In this document: positions 14,331 to 22,651 of the stretch, in pieces
Layout: the number at the start of each line of letters is the position of its first letter
How positions within the stretch are numbered: position 1 is the first letter of the stretch
Source of the DNA: a virus
Strand: one strand, 5' to 3'
IMG/VR virus record: IMGVR_UViG_3300006802_000258
Coordinates: 1 to 35,080 of that record
DNA: 35,080 bases
Notes under the pieces: generated by a model
Told to the model about the DNA's origin: nothing
Seen by the model: the letters and a program-made list of their open reading frames with translations, nothing else
Database searches by the model: none
Program-made: the position numbers and the translations under genes

Positions 14331-14658
14331 CCTCCCTTTGTTCTCGAAGGCCCGTCCCAGAGTAACGAGCAGGGGTACTTTCATGCCCGCCGACTATCGC
14401 AAGAAGCAGAAGGAAATGCTACGACAGGTGCAGGAGCAGTGGCCCTGGCCGCCCCTGGAAGGACCTATCCGCGTCGAGATCGAGGCCTATGGTGAAGGCC
14501 GTGCTGACGGCGACAACATCATCGGAGCCCTGTTCGATAGCGTCAATAAGGTGCTCTGGGTTGACGATCGAGTTTCAATCATCCCTCAGCTGGAGGTCAA
14601 GTGGACCAAGGCGAAGAAGGCTGACTCGAAATGGGTCATTAAGATTTATGCGGTATAA
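14302..14658 (+). CDS. rusA: RusA-family Holliday junction resolvase
   Basis: The product (118 residues from TTG 14302) matches RusA. LPLFSKARPRVTSRG is followed by GRADGDNIIGALFDSVNKVL and WVDDRVSII; this aspartate cluster is the metal-binding site of the dimeric enzyme. It resolves four-way DNA junctions made during recombination-dependent replication. No ATG lies before the conserved part. TTG 14302 has a GGGAG site with a nine-base spacer; TTG 14275 and 14284 are alternatives. It is linked to the exonuclease gene by a one-base overlap. Confidence 0.88.
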   Translation: MELIATLTINLPLFSKARPRVTSRGTFMPADYRKKQKEMLRQVQEQWPWPPLEGPIRVEIEAYGEGRADGDNIIGALFDSVNKVLWVDDRVSIIPQLEVKWTKAKKADSKWVIKIYAV

Positions 14659-15521
14659 TGGGAGGCAAATACTTGATTGACGTGGAAGTAGCCTACAACC
14701 AGCCTGAGTTTGACTACCGACGCGCAGAAGGGGTCAACCAGTCATCTCTTAAGAAGATCCTTGACAGCCCGGCTCATTACCAGGCGGCCCTTAAGAATAA
14801 GGTTATCCCTACTCCAGCCATGGAAATGGGAACCGCTTTGCACTGCTTATCCTTGGACGGTAGGGATAAGTTCGATAGCAACTATATCATGAAACCCGAT
14901 GGCCTTAACTTGGCAACCAAAGCCGGCAAAGAGTGGAAAGCCAGCGTGGGTCGTAAGAAAGTCTTGAGTACCGGTGGCAAGGACGATCCCTGGGGCAGCG
15001 TGCAGGGCATGGCAGCTGAATTGGCCAAGCTTGCGTGGTTCGATCCCTCTCAGACTGACTACATCAAGCACAACGAGGTCTCCGTCTACTGGGAAGACCG
15101 TGGAGTCAGCTGTAAGGCCCGTCTGGACCGTCTTATGATCGAAGAGGGTCTGGTGTTAGACCTGAAGACTACTGACAGCGTCGACCCCGAGACCTTTACG
15201 AAGAAGGTTGTCAATTTGGGCTACGACTTTCAGGCTGCGTATTACACCCGTGCAGCCATGGCGGCCTACGGAAAGCCGTTTCGATTCATCTTTGTTGCTG
15301 TGGAGCGCAAGGCGCCCTTTGCCGTAGACCTCTTCGAAGTGTCTCCAGGCATAATGCATGAGGGTTTTTACAAGGTAGAGAAGGCTCTTGACCTGTACGC
15401 CAAGTGCAGCGAGTCCGGCGAATGGCCTATAAAAGAGCCAGTGATCCGCCAGCTGGAGTACCCCAGTTGGTATAAGTCGTATGGTACGATGGAGGAGCCC
15501 CTAGATGAGGACATCTTCTGA
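14658..15521 (+). CDS. PDDEXK exonuclease (RecE/Cas4-like, DUF3799-type)
   Basis: The 287-residue product shows the PDDEXK nuclease pattern of phage RecE-like enzymes. SSLKKILDSPAHYQAAL is followed by EMGTALHCLSLD, CKARLDRL, VLDLKTTDS (catalytic D-x-K) and YDFQAAYYTRAAM. It would resect double-strand ends for the annealing protein at 10277. ATG 14658 overlaps the RusA stop. TTG 14673 is also possible because GGAGG (14660-14664) is better spaced for it. A TATAAT box overlaps the ATG. Confidence 0.85.
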   Translation: MGGKYLIDVEVAYNQPEFDYRRAEGVNQSSLKKILDSPAHYQAALKNKVIPTPAMEMGTALHCLSLDGRDKFDSNYIMKPDGLNLATKAGKEWKASVGRKKVLSTGGKDDPWGSVQGMAAELAKLAWFDPSQTDYIKHNEVSVYWEDRGVSCKARLDRLMIEEGLVLDLKTTDSVDPETFTKKVVNLGYDFQAAYYTRAAMAAYGKPFRFIFVAVERKAPFAVDLFEVSPGIMHEGFYKVEKALDLYAKCSESGEWPIKEPVIRQLEYPSWYKSYGTMEEPLDEDIF

Positions 15522-16168
15522 TGCAACGTGAAGTCCACACCGCCAGCTTCGTCAACATCACTCCCGATGCAGAGAAGCAGATGGCCTACTGCGCCAGAGT
15601 TTCCAATCCTAATAACCAGGGCAACCACGAGACCGCTCCAAGACTGCTCCGTTACTGCATCAAACACAAGCATTGGAGTATCTTTGAAACCGCCAGCATG
15701 CAGGTAGAGGTCAATACCACCCGCGCCATTGCCGCCCAGGTGTTGCGCCACCGCTCGTTCAGCTTCCAAGAGTTCAGCCAGCGCTACAGTTCCGTCGACC
15801 AGCTTGGAGCATTTGGTGTGCCTCACCTGCGCTCTCAGGATCTGAAGAACAAGCAGGCAAGCCACGACAATCTTGACCCCGAGTTTGTCGCTCTGACCGA
15901 GAAGCAGATCCTGACTCATTACAACAGCGCCATCGACCTCTACGAGCACCTGCTTGCCAAGGGAGTGGCCAAAGAGTGTGCCAGGTCCATCCTGCCGCTT
16001 GGGACGCCTACAAGGCTCTATATGTCGGGATCAATTCGTAGCTGGATCCACTACATTCAGATCCGTGCTGGCATCGAGACTCAGCTGGAGCATCGTATGA
16101 TTGCCGAGTCCATTAAAGAAATCTTTGCGGAGCAGCTCCCCAATGTTTATGAGGCAGCTTTCGCATGA
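15521..16168 (+). CDS. thyX: Flavin-dependent thymidylate synthase ThyX
   Basis: The 215-residue enzyme methylates dUMP to dTMP using FAD, NADPH and methylene-tetrahydrofolate. The signature RHR-x7-S is complete (R76 H77 R78 ... S86, within RHRSFSFQEFSQRY). C-terminal SIRSWIHYIQIRAGIETQLE matches the substrate-binding helix region. The start overlaps the exonuclease stop (TGATG), so it is in the recombination operon. Length is normal for the family. Confidence 0.95.
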   Translation: MQREVHTASFVNITPDAEKQMAYCARVSNPNNQGNHETAPRLLRYCIKHKHWSIFETASMQVEVNTTRAIAAQVLRHRSFSFQEFSQRYSSVDQLGAFGVPHLRSQDLKNKQASHDNLDPEFVALTEKQILTHYNSAIDLYEHLLAKGVAKECARSILPLGTPTRLYMSGSIRSWIHYIQIRAGIETQLEHRMIAESIKEIFAEQLPNVYEAAFA

Positions 16169-16173
16169 AGCGA

Positions 16174-16198
16174 GAAAAGCCCTTTGGGGCCTTTTTTA
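16174..16198 (+). terminator. Rho-independent terminator after thyX
   Basis: AAAAGCCC pairs imperfectly with GGGCCTTTT around TTTG, followed by six Ts. A CATACT box (16208-16213) for the next operon follows. Confidence 0.75.
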
Positions 16199-16233
16199 TT
16201 GCCTTGGCATACTAGTTCGCGAGATGCACTGCT

Positions 16234-16659
16234 ATGACTAGCGATCCAAACAGTAAGACCTGCAGCAAATGCGGGCAAGTCAAAGGGATTGCATCCTTCA
16301 ACAAGCGAACCAATGGCTATTGGGGGTCTTGGTGCAAGCCCTGCAACAACGCCTGGCGTCGCGAGAAGTACCACGACTCGGAGGCGCACAGAGAAGCATC
16401 TCGACGTGGCCGACTAAAGCATCGCTATGGAATTACCGTGGAGCAGTATGAGTTCATGCTCCAAGCTCAAGGAGGTGTCTGCAAGATCTGCGGCGAGGTC
16501 GATAAGGCCGGGACAAAACTGGCTGTGGACCATTGCCACGAAACGGGAGATGTCCGAGCATTGCTTTGCCGAAGCTGCAACAATACGCTTGGCTTCGTTG
16601 AGAAGTATCTTCGGAACCCTGCCCCGTGGGATCGCTATCTTGAGGAACATTCATCATGA
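16234..16659 (+). CDS. Endonuclease VII-like HNH nuclease
   Basis: The 141-residue product has a zinc finger at the N-terminus (C10-x2-C13 and C34-x2-C37). It is followed by a recombination endonuclease VII-type core: GGVCKICGEVDKAGTKLAVD, then HCHETGDVRALLCRSCNNTL. Such enzymes cut branched DNA; free-standing relatives also occur as homing-type HNH proteins. Its stop overlaps the small-terminase start (ATGA), and HNH proteins next to terminase genes can aid packaging. CATACT at 16208 may be its promoter. Debranching during packaging is the most economical role. Confidence 0.88.
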   Translation: MTSDPNSKTCSKCGQVKGIASFNKRTNGYWGSWCKPCNNAWRREKYHDSEAHREASRRGRLKHRYGITVEQYEFMLQAQGGVCKICGEVDKAGTKLAVDHCHETGDVRALLCRSCNNTLGFVEKYLRNPAPWDRYLEEHSS

Positions 16660-17288
16660 ATAATGACCCGTCTTCTTGGCCTGAGGCAAAGCCTCCGTAC
16701 AACCCAGGGCCGATCTGGAATTTCACCAGAGGCTACAAGGTTAACGAGGCTGGTCGGCATGAAAACGAAGAGCAGTACAGGGCGTTTCAGTTTCATTTAA
16801 ATATGAGGGGTAGCAGGAGCTTCGATGCAACTGCCGAATTCATGCAGAAGAGCCCGGAGACACTTAAGGGCTGGGCAAAGAAATACAACTGGGATAGGCG
16901 TTGTGCTGCCTATGACAAGAAGGAGATGGCGATAACCTTTAAGGAGGCCAGCAAGATAGAGCGAAAGAAACATCGTTATGCGATCGAGGAGTTTCGCCAG
17001 GCGAACGAGGACCAGGCTAGGCTAATGATGGATGTGTCTGGCGATCTGATGGGTATCATCCAGCAGCGAATTGCAGAAGCGGCGGCTACTGGTGAGAAGA
17101 TTCCGATGGGGCTTTTGTCTGGGTTGATGCGAGCTGCTGCCAACATCTCTGATGCGGGTCGACAGGCTTGGGCAACCTCTCTTGGCGTTAACGAGCTTAT
17201 GACCGTTGTTGAGCAAGAGCTCGAGGAGGTCCAAGTCGAGGTGATGGAAGATCCCGACGTTTACGAAATACCCCTAGACGAAGACTGA
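16656..17288 (+). CDS. terS: Terminase small subunit-like protein
   Basis: The 210-residue protein has a helix-turn-helix-like region (FDATAEFMQKSPETLKGWAK, then KYNWDRRCAAYDKKE) at about residues 55-90. It then has long helices fit for oligomerisation and an acidic C-terminus (EVMEDPDVYEIPLDED). Position directly before the large subunit, with a TGATG overlap, supports a DNA-recognition role in packaging. The fold assignment is by pattern and context. Confidence 0.82.
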   Translation: MNNDPSSWPEAKPPYNPGPIWNFTRGYKVNEAGRHENEEQYRAFQFHLNMRGSRSFDATAEFMQKSPETLKGWAKKYNWDRRCAAYDKKEMAITFKEASKIERKKHRYAIEEFRQANEDQARLMMDVSGDLMGIIQQRIAEAAATGEKIPMGLLSGLMRAAANISDAGRQAWATSLGVNELMTVVEQELEEVQVEVMEDPDVYEIPLDED

Positions 17289-18808
17289 TGGCAGGTAAAC
17301 TAGGAAGAGACTATCTTGAACTAGCTTCTCAGGGGCAGGACCTGGTTCGCGCTGTAAAAGACAAAAAAGCCGACAAAGGTCCTGGCAGGGATGTCGTTTT
17401 CTGGAAATTAATTCGGAAAGTGATGCCTCAGTATAAATTTTACAAATTTCATGCAACAGTTATTGAGCAACTGCAAAAAGTCATCACAGGAGAAGTCACT
17501 AGACTTGTACTTCAGGTCCCGCCGAGACACGGAAAAAGCTTACTTACTTCTCAACTGCTTCCAGCTGCTTACCTACTTGCTCACCCTGAGCGCTTTGTGG
17601 GTATTAGCTCTTACTCCGCCGAGCTTGCCGAAGGTTTCTCCCGCAAGGCCCGCGAATTTTATCGTGAAGCTGGTGGATTACTGAATGAATCTTCAAAAGC
17701 GGTCAATGCCTGGGGAACTTCCTCGGGTGGAGGTCTTTGGGCGGCAGGTGTTGGCGGTGCAGTCACTGGCCGTTCTGGCCATCTTCTCATCATCGATGAC
17801 CCTGTCAAGAATAGAGAGGATGCTGAAAGTGCTCGAATAATGGAAAAGCTCAATGATTGGTATACATCTACATTGTATACACGTCTTGAGCCTCAAGTTG
17901 GAGCCATCGTAGTCATCCAGACCCGTTGGTCGGAGAACGATATGATTGGACAACTACTGGAGAACGAGATGAACGTTTCCGACAAAGGTAGAGAAAACTG
18001 GACGATTGTTGATCTGCCAGCGCTGTACGAGGATGAGGGCGATCGACCTACGCTACCTTCTCATTGCCCTGTAGTCCACGACTGGCGAGAAGAACTTGGC
18101 GAGGCGCTTTGCCCTCAGCGCTATGACACGGAGGACCTGGAGCGTATTAGAGAAGCTATTGGTTCTCGAGACTTCGCCTCCCTTTATCAGCAGCGGCCAG
18201 CCCCAGAAGGTGGCAATATGTTTGACCCTTCATGGTGGCAGTTCTATGATTGGGACACCTTGCTCCCGGACTTTCAGCGTGTCCTGCTTTCTGTTGACGC
18301 CACGTTTACCGCCACCAATAAGAGTGACTATGTGGTTGGCGCAGTTGTAGGCCAGGCAGGTTCCCAGTACTACGTGCTTGATCTGGTCAGAGAAAGGCTT
18401 GATGTCGTAGGTACGATGGCAATGATTGCCAGGATGTACAAGCGTCACCAGTTGAACGGCTGCCTGATCGAACTTGCGGCTTCTGGTTATGCCGTGCATC
18501 AGATGATGGCCAAAAAAGTGCCCGGACTGATTGGAGTGCGACCGGAAAAGAGTAAAGAGTCGCGTGCGGCAGGCATTGTTCCGATGGTGGAGGCTGGTAA
18601 CGTCTATCTGCCTGCTAGTGCTCCATGGCTTGATGCGTTTACCAGTGAGTTTGCGTTGTTCCCCGCCTCAAAGAATGATGACATGGTTGATGCTATTACC
18701 ATGGCCTTGAATTACTGTGGCCAGAGATCTGCTCCACAGATGACTTCTGTAACATGGGGCCGTGGAGATAGAGCTCTGCCAGGGGTTCAAAAATTTAACG
18801 CCTGGTAA
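17288..18808 (+). CDS. terL: Terminase large subunit
   Basis: The 506-residue motor has an N-terminal ATPase with Walker A VPPRHGKS (residues 77-84), an adenine/coupling region (GISSYSAELAEGFSRKAREF), and Walker B LLIIDDP near 166-172. The RNase H-like nuclease follows, with SVDATFT near 335, and EKSKESRAAGIVPMVEAGNV. The conserved late acidic pair is in KNDDMVDAI near residue 463. Length and motif order are normal and the gene looks intact. Confidence 0.96.
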   Translation: MAGKLGRDYLELASQGQDLVRAVKDKKADKGPGRDVVFWKLIRKVMPQYKFYKFHATVIEQLQKVITGEVTRLVLQVPPRHGKSLLTSQLLPAAYLLAHPERFVGISSYSAELAEGFSRKAREFYREAGGLLNESSKAVNAWGTSSGGGLWAAGVGGAVTGRSGHLLIIDDPVKNREDAESARIMEKLNDWYTSTLYTRLEPQVGAIVVIQTRWSENDMIGQLLENEMNVSDKGRENWTIVDLPALYEDEGDRPTLPSHCPVVHDWREELGEALCPQRYDTEDLERIREAIGSRDFASLYQQRPAPEGGNMFDPSWWQFYDWDTLLPDFQRVLLSVDATFTATNKSDYVVGAVVGQAGSQYYVLDLVRERLDVVGTMAMIARMYKRHQLNGCLIELAASGYAVHQMMAKKVPGLIGVRPEKSKESRAAGIVPMVEAGNVYLPASAPWLDAFTSEFALFPASKNDDMVDAITMALNYCGQRSAPQMTSVTWGRGDRALPGVQKFNAW

Positions 18809-18832
18809 AATGGGGTAAGTCGGTGCCAATGC

Positions 18833-19564
18833 ATGGCCAGGAAACCAGCTAAGTTCAAATTAAACAGCGAACAACAAGAGCTCGCATCAAGTAATTTGAA
18901 TCTTGCACGGCGAGAGGCATGGCGTCTACAACGCAGCACTGGTATCGACTACCAAACTCTTGAGTCGGTTGCTTTTGAAGGGTTGTGTAAAGCTGCCTAT
19001 AGGTATGATCCTGACAGGCCGCACCCGACTACTGGCAAGTCGATGAAGTTTAGCTCTCTTGCAGTTCCGACTATTCGCGGAGAGCTTTTGCACTGGGTCA
19101 GGGACAAAACCTATGCGGTTCGTCTTAGTCACAAGATGCGCGAGCGCTGGGTTAAAGGTCGCAGACTGCTTTACAGTGGATCTACTGACCTGGAGGTAGC
19201 TGCTAATCTTGGCATTACAAAGGAAGAGTGGCTGGAGGTTCGGAAAGTCTGTTCTGGTCCACCGTTGGAGCTCAAGGACCAGGCTCAGCCCACGGAGCCT
19301 CTCGAGCCTAATGAGATCAACTTCGGTGAGATGTATATAAGAATGGCAAACGATGCCATGAACAACCTCGATGATCACACAGAGGTCTTGCAGCAGATAG
19401 AGGTCTACCTTTCGGGAACCGGCAAGAGGATCCCTCGCTTTGCTGTGGACAAGCTTTTGAATGCCGCCGGCTGTCACGCCACCAATTGGGCGGAAGATGA
19501 AATAAACTTGGCGGAGGGGTGGGAGGAAGTAGGTGAAGGACGGTTACAGGGCTCGCTGTTCTAG
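18833..19564 (+). CDS. Sigma-70-family sigma-like factor (second)
   Basis: The 243-residue product shows sigma regions 2-3: NLNLARREAWRLQRSTGIDY, then SVAFEGLCKAAYRYDPDRP, then KFSSLAVPTIRGELLHWVRD and KTYAVRLSHKMRERW. The IRGE-hWVRD-hhVRhs series is that of group 3 (SigB/SigF-like) and phage sigma factors, unlike the first factor's WIRQ form. A helix-turn-helix-like STDLEVAANLGITKEEW follows at about 116-133. No clear region 4 is visible; the C-terminal 80 residues are acidic. A TAAAAT box at 18805 precedes it, after the large terminase. Confidence 0.82.
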   Translation: MARKPAKFKLNSEQQELASSNLNLARREAWRLQRSTGIDYQTLESVAFEGLCKAAYRYDPDRPHPTTGKSMKFSSLAVPTIRGELLHWVRDKTYAVRLSHKMRERWVKGRRLLYSGSTDLEVAANLGITKEEWLEVRKVCSGPPLELKDQAQPTEPLEPNEINFGEMYIRMANDAMNNLDDHTEVLQQIEVYLSGTGKRIPRFAVDKLLNAAGCHATNWAEDEINLAEGWEEVGEGRLQGSLF

Positions 19565-19575
19565 TCTGTCTACGA

Positions 19576-19581
19576 TATACT
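19576..19581 (+). promoter_or_regulatory. -10-like box directly before primase
   Basis: GATATACT ends only six bases before the primase ATG. A transcript starting the usual 6-8 bases downstream would begin at the start codon, implying a leaderless mRNA unless the gene is read from upstream. Confidence 0.4.
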
Positions 19582-19587
19582 GACGGC

Positions 19588-21186
19588 ATGGCAATCAATC
19601 AACGCACGCTACAGGCCATCAAGTCAGCTTCCCTCTCTGCGGTCATCGAGGCCTGCGGCGCCCCATTGAAGCGAGTCGGCCACGAATTCCTCACCAAGTG
19701 CCTATGGCACGAAGACGCCAACCCATCTCTGACTATTTCAGACCAGAAGGGTTTTTGTTTTTGTCACGTCTGCCGCAAGAGTGCCGATGCTATTGACTTC
19801 ATCCAGGAATCGAAGGGCTACAGTTGGCGCGAAGCTGTCGAGTTCGCAGCAGATATCGCCGGCATCGTAATCGAGACAGACAATGAAGATCCAGAGGTTG
19901 CTGCGCGACGCAGGGCCGCTCTTGCCCATGCGTTGTCCAAGAACGAGTCCGAGCAGTATCGTTACCAGGCAAATCTGCGGGACCCCAAGGCAAGTCGCAT
20001 CCGCCAGATCCTCAAGGACCGTGGCCTGACAGCGGAGGCGGCCAACGAGTTTGGATTAGGATTCGCCTCTGGAGGCTTCTTCTCTTCACGGATTACTATT
20101 CCTATTTACAACCATAGAAATCAGTTAGTTGGCTGGACTGGCCGGGCTACCAGGGGCAAGGAAGAGCAGCCTGCAAAGTACAAGAACAGCGCCGAGGATG
20201 ACCTTTTCCAGAAGAAGCTTCTGGTGTTCAACGAACCTCGCGCTCTTAAGGCAGCCCGTGAGGCCGGCTCGTTGATTTTCGTTGAGGGCCACCTTGATGT
20301 TATCAGCATGTGGCAGACTGGTATTCGTAACGTGGTTGCGGCTCAGGGAACCGGCGCCCCCGATCCACTCGTATTACAGCGCCTAAGTCGTAGCGTCAAG
20401 AATTTTATACTTTGCTTCGATGGCGATACCGGTGGAGTGAAGGCGGCTGAGCAATTCATCTCTGTTGCTGGGCCCATGGCAATGAAGGGGAGCATCTCTG
20501 TTAATGTGGTAACCTTGCCCGAAGGGAAAGATCCTGATGAGATCATTCGCGATGGACAGGATTTATATCACTACATAGCCGAGGCACCTAACTGGCTGGA
20601 CTGGACCATCGACACATGGGCTGCCGATCTTGATAAAGAAGACACAGCGATGATCACTGCGGTAGAAGAGAAGCTCCGTTCCTTGATCGGTGGTCTTAAA
20701 TCAAAAGCCTTGCGTGCCCATTACATTGACCGGGCCGCTCGCGTCTTGTCCAGTAGCGACAAAGAAGCAAAGTCGATCGCAGAGAGCTGGGGTGATCGCC
20801 ACGATGAGCTGATTGATCGGGAATGGGAGCCACGTTCACCACAGCAGATCCGCACAGCGGTAGAGCGGCGAATGATGAGGATTTACGTCCATGTCCCTGG
20901 GAGGCGCGATGAACTGCGTCCTCTATTATCAGGGGTAACCAGTCCCGCCCTGAGATGGCTTGCAGAGCGCCTGCACGAGCTTGAGTCCTACTGTATGGTC
21001 GATCTTACTCCTCACAGCGTCATGGCCGTTGTAGCCGTTGCTGAACCGCACTTTCTGCAGCAGCTTCGGACCCTGGTTCGTCCAAATGTAACCATTGATG
21101 ATACTCCGGGTGTTCTGAGCCATATTTACGATATAATGGGTGCTGAAGTGCCTTCTGAGACTTTTGACGAATCTCACTCCAATTAG
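19588..21186 (+). CDS. DnaG-type DNA primase
   Basis: The 532-residue enzyme makes RNA primers. The CHC2 zinc finger is at the N-terminus (C38, H41, C59, C62), and a catalytic core region follows (ILKDRGLTAEAANEFGLGFA, then ITIPIYNHRNQLVGWTGRAT). The TOPRIM motif LIFVEGHLDVISM is near 229-241, with LCFDGDTGGVKAAEQF near 275. The C-terminal 150 residues would contact the DnaB-type helicase. Start ATG 19588 lacks a ribosome site and sits beside a -10-like box. Confidence 0.94.
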   Translation: MAINQRTLQAIKSASLSAVIEACGAPLKRVGHEFLTKCLWHEDANPSLTISDQKGFCFCHVCRKSADAIDFIQESKGYSWREAVEFAADIAGIVIETDNEDPEVAARRRAALAHALSKNESEQYRYQANLRDPKASRIRQILKDRGLTAEAANEFGLGFASGGFFSSRITIPIYNHRNQLVGWTGRATRGKEEQPAKYKNSAEDDLFQKKLLVFNEPRALKAAREAGSLIFVEGHLDVISMWQTGIRNVVAAQGTGAPDPLVLQRLSRSVKNFILCFDGDTGGVKAAEQFISVAGPMAMKGSISVNVVTLPEGKDPDEIIRDGQDLYHYIAEAPNWLDWTIDTWAADLDKEDTAMITAVEEKLRSLIGGLKSKALRAHYIDRAARVLSSSDKEAKSIAESWGDRHDELIDREWEPRSPQQIRTAVERRMMRIYVHVPGRRDELRPLLSGVTSPALRWLAERLHELESYCMVDLTPHSVMAVVAVAEPHFLQQLRTLVRPNVTIDDTPGVLSHIYDIMGAEVPSETFDESHSN

Positions 21187-22438
21187 TTATCTCAGGGATG
21201 AAGTGCTTGCTCTCTACGAGCAGCACGGATCGTATCTCGGGGCCGCCAACGCCTTGTATACTTCTCACCCCCACCTAGCCAAACCCAACACTCTTCGGGA
21301 CTATATCAAAGCCGAGGTCAAGGCGATTGAGCCCGACCTTGAGCTTTTAACCGAAACGGTTCGCCTTGCAAAAGGCAATCAAAAGCTGCAAGACATTCAG
21401 CGTATTGAGCGCAAATCATTTCGAGAACATGCTCGTGTCGAAAACGCGGTCGCAGCTTACAACGAAGCCCTCGTCTCAGAGCTCAAGAGTATTGGAGACT
21501 CTCTCAAAGGTTGCAATCGTCGGACTGGCCCTCTTCTCGCCGACTCTGCAACTCTTGTGGTTCATCTGTCGGACAATCACTTCAACGAACTAGTTAACCT
21601 GCCCACTAATCGATTCGACTTTAAGGTAGCCGCCAAACGCTTGGAATTGTTGGCTCAAAAAGTTAAGCTATTAGGCAAGGCCTACAGTGCCGACAAAGTG
21701 GTCGTGTTTTTCGGTGGCGATCTCATGAACAGCGATCGTCGTTTGGACGAACTGTTGGCTATGAGTACCAATCGTGCACGCGCCACCTTGCTGGCGACTC
21801 ATTTATGCAAGCAGTTCCTGATGGACCTGAGAGCAGACTTCTTTGTCGATTGCTTTGGCGTGGCTGGCAATGAGTCCCGAGCCAAGGAGAACCTGGGCTG
21901 GGTGGACGTAGTAGCTACCGACAGCTACGACTACACTATCTACGCCATGCTCCAGGCTATCTTTGAGGCCGTCGAGGACAAGGGCCTGCGATTCCACGAC
22001 TTCCAGGCCAACGACGTGGTCTTCAAGATCCACAACGAGACGTTCCTGGGCATTCACGGCCATCAGATTTCGGCCACCGACCAGAAAAAGGTCCAGGCGA
22101 TGATCGGCAAGTATGCGGCCAAGGGTGTGAACATTACTCACATTCTGTGCGGCCACATCCACAGCTGTATGATCTCCGATTACATTTCTCGTAACTCCTC
22201 GCTGGTAGGTTCCAATGCTTATTCCGAAGAAGCCCTCGGGTTCGTTTCAAAAGCTAGTCAAAACATTGCAATTGTCACCCCCCGAGGGTTGGACGGTTTC
22301 AAAGCTGACCTTCAAAACGTCGAAGGGGTGGATGGGTATGACATCGTCGACAAGCTTGCTAGTTATAACGCTCGCTCCGCCGACAAGGCTCACGAGGCTA
22401 TGCGAGACCCTCAGACGATCATTAAGGTGGTGATCTAA
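21140..22438 (+). CDS. Calcineurin-like metallophosphoesterase
   Basis: The 432-residue product has the metallophosphoesterase motif series: HLSDNHFN, FFGGDLMN, GVAGNESR, GIHGHQ and CGHIH. These bind two metal ions in nucleases and phosphatases of this fold. An N-terminal helical region (about 130 residues) precedes it and contains a DEVLALYEQHGSYLGAANAL segment that resembles a DNA-binding helix-turn-helix. This suggests a DNA-end or nucleotide substrate. The frame opens at GTG 21140 inside the primase gene. TTG 21164 and GTG 21203 are alternatives. TATAAT lies at 21132-21137. Confidence 0.85.
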   Translation: MLKCLLRLLTNLTPISYLRDEVLALYEQHGSYLGAANALYTSHPHLAKPNTLRDYIKAEVKAIEPDLELLTETVRLAKGNQKLQDIQRIERKSFREHARVENAVAAYNEALVSELKSIGDSLKGCNRRTGPLLADSATLVVHLSDNHFNELVNLPTNRFDFKVAAKRLELLAQKVKLLGKAYSADKVVVFFGGDLMNSDRRLDELLAMSTNRARATLLATHLCKQFLMDLRADFFVDCFGVAGNESRAKENLGWVDVVATDSYDYTIYAMLQAIFEAVEDKGLRFHDFQANDVVFKIHNETFLGIHGHQISATDQKKVQAMIGKYAAKGVNITHILCGHIHSCMISDYISRNSSLVGSNAYSEEALGFVSKASQNIAIVTPRGLDGFKADLQNVEGVDGYDIVDKLASYNARSADKAHEAMRDPQTIIKVVI

Positions 22439-22441
22439 AGT

Positions 22442-22651
22442 TTGAGCAACTTGCAACTGCTGAGCCCGAGAGACAACATTACCAAGGGTAAATAGCGAAA
22501 GAAGCCTAGCCAGTTACCGCCAGGAGTGTTTCGATCGAGTCACTACTACAGGGCTCAGGTTGGAATAGATGGTAAACTGATTCACCTGGGCGTCTTCGAC
22601 GACCCCAAACAAGCTCATCAATGCTATCTGGAGTTCATCAATGAAAGCTAA
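22442..22651 (+). pseudogene. AP2-domain protein interrupted by an in-frame amber codon
   Basis: One continuous frame from TTG 22442 encodes 17 residues, a TAG at 22493-22495, then about 51 residues. These include GVFRSSHYYRAQVGIDGKLI and HLGVFDDPKQAHQCYLEF. That is a clear AP2 DNA-binding domain, usually part of phage HNH/homing proteins. No ATG exists; the only start after the TAG is GTG 22526, without a proper ribosome site. The frame ends 11 bases inside the glutaredoxin gene. It may be a decayed gene, an amber read-through product or the remnant of an HNH-AP2 endonuclease. Confidence 0.55.

Noticed and set aside
15368-15949. 193-codon minus-strand frame opposite exonuclease and thyX
   Set aside because: It spans the junction of two well-supported genes and has no motif of its own.
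18926-19477. 183-codon minus-strand frame opposite the second sigma-like gene
   Set aside because: The plus-strand frame carries recognisable sigma motifs; this is its antisense shadow.
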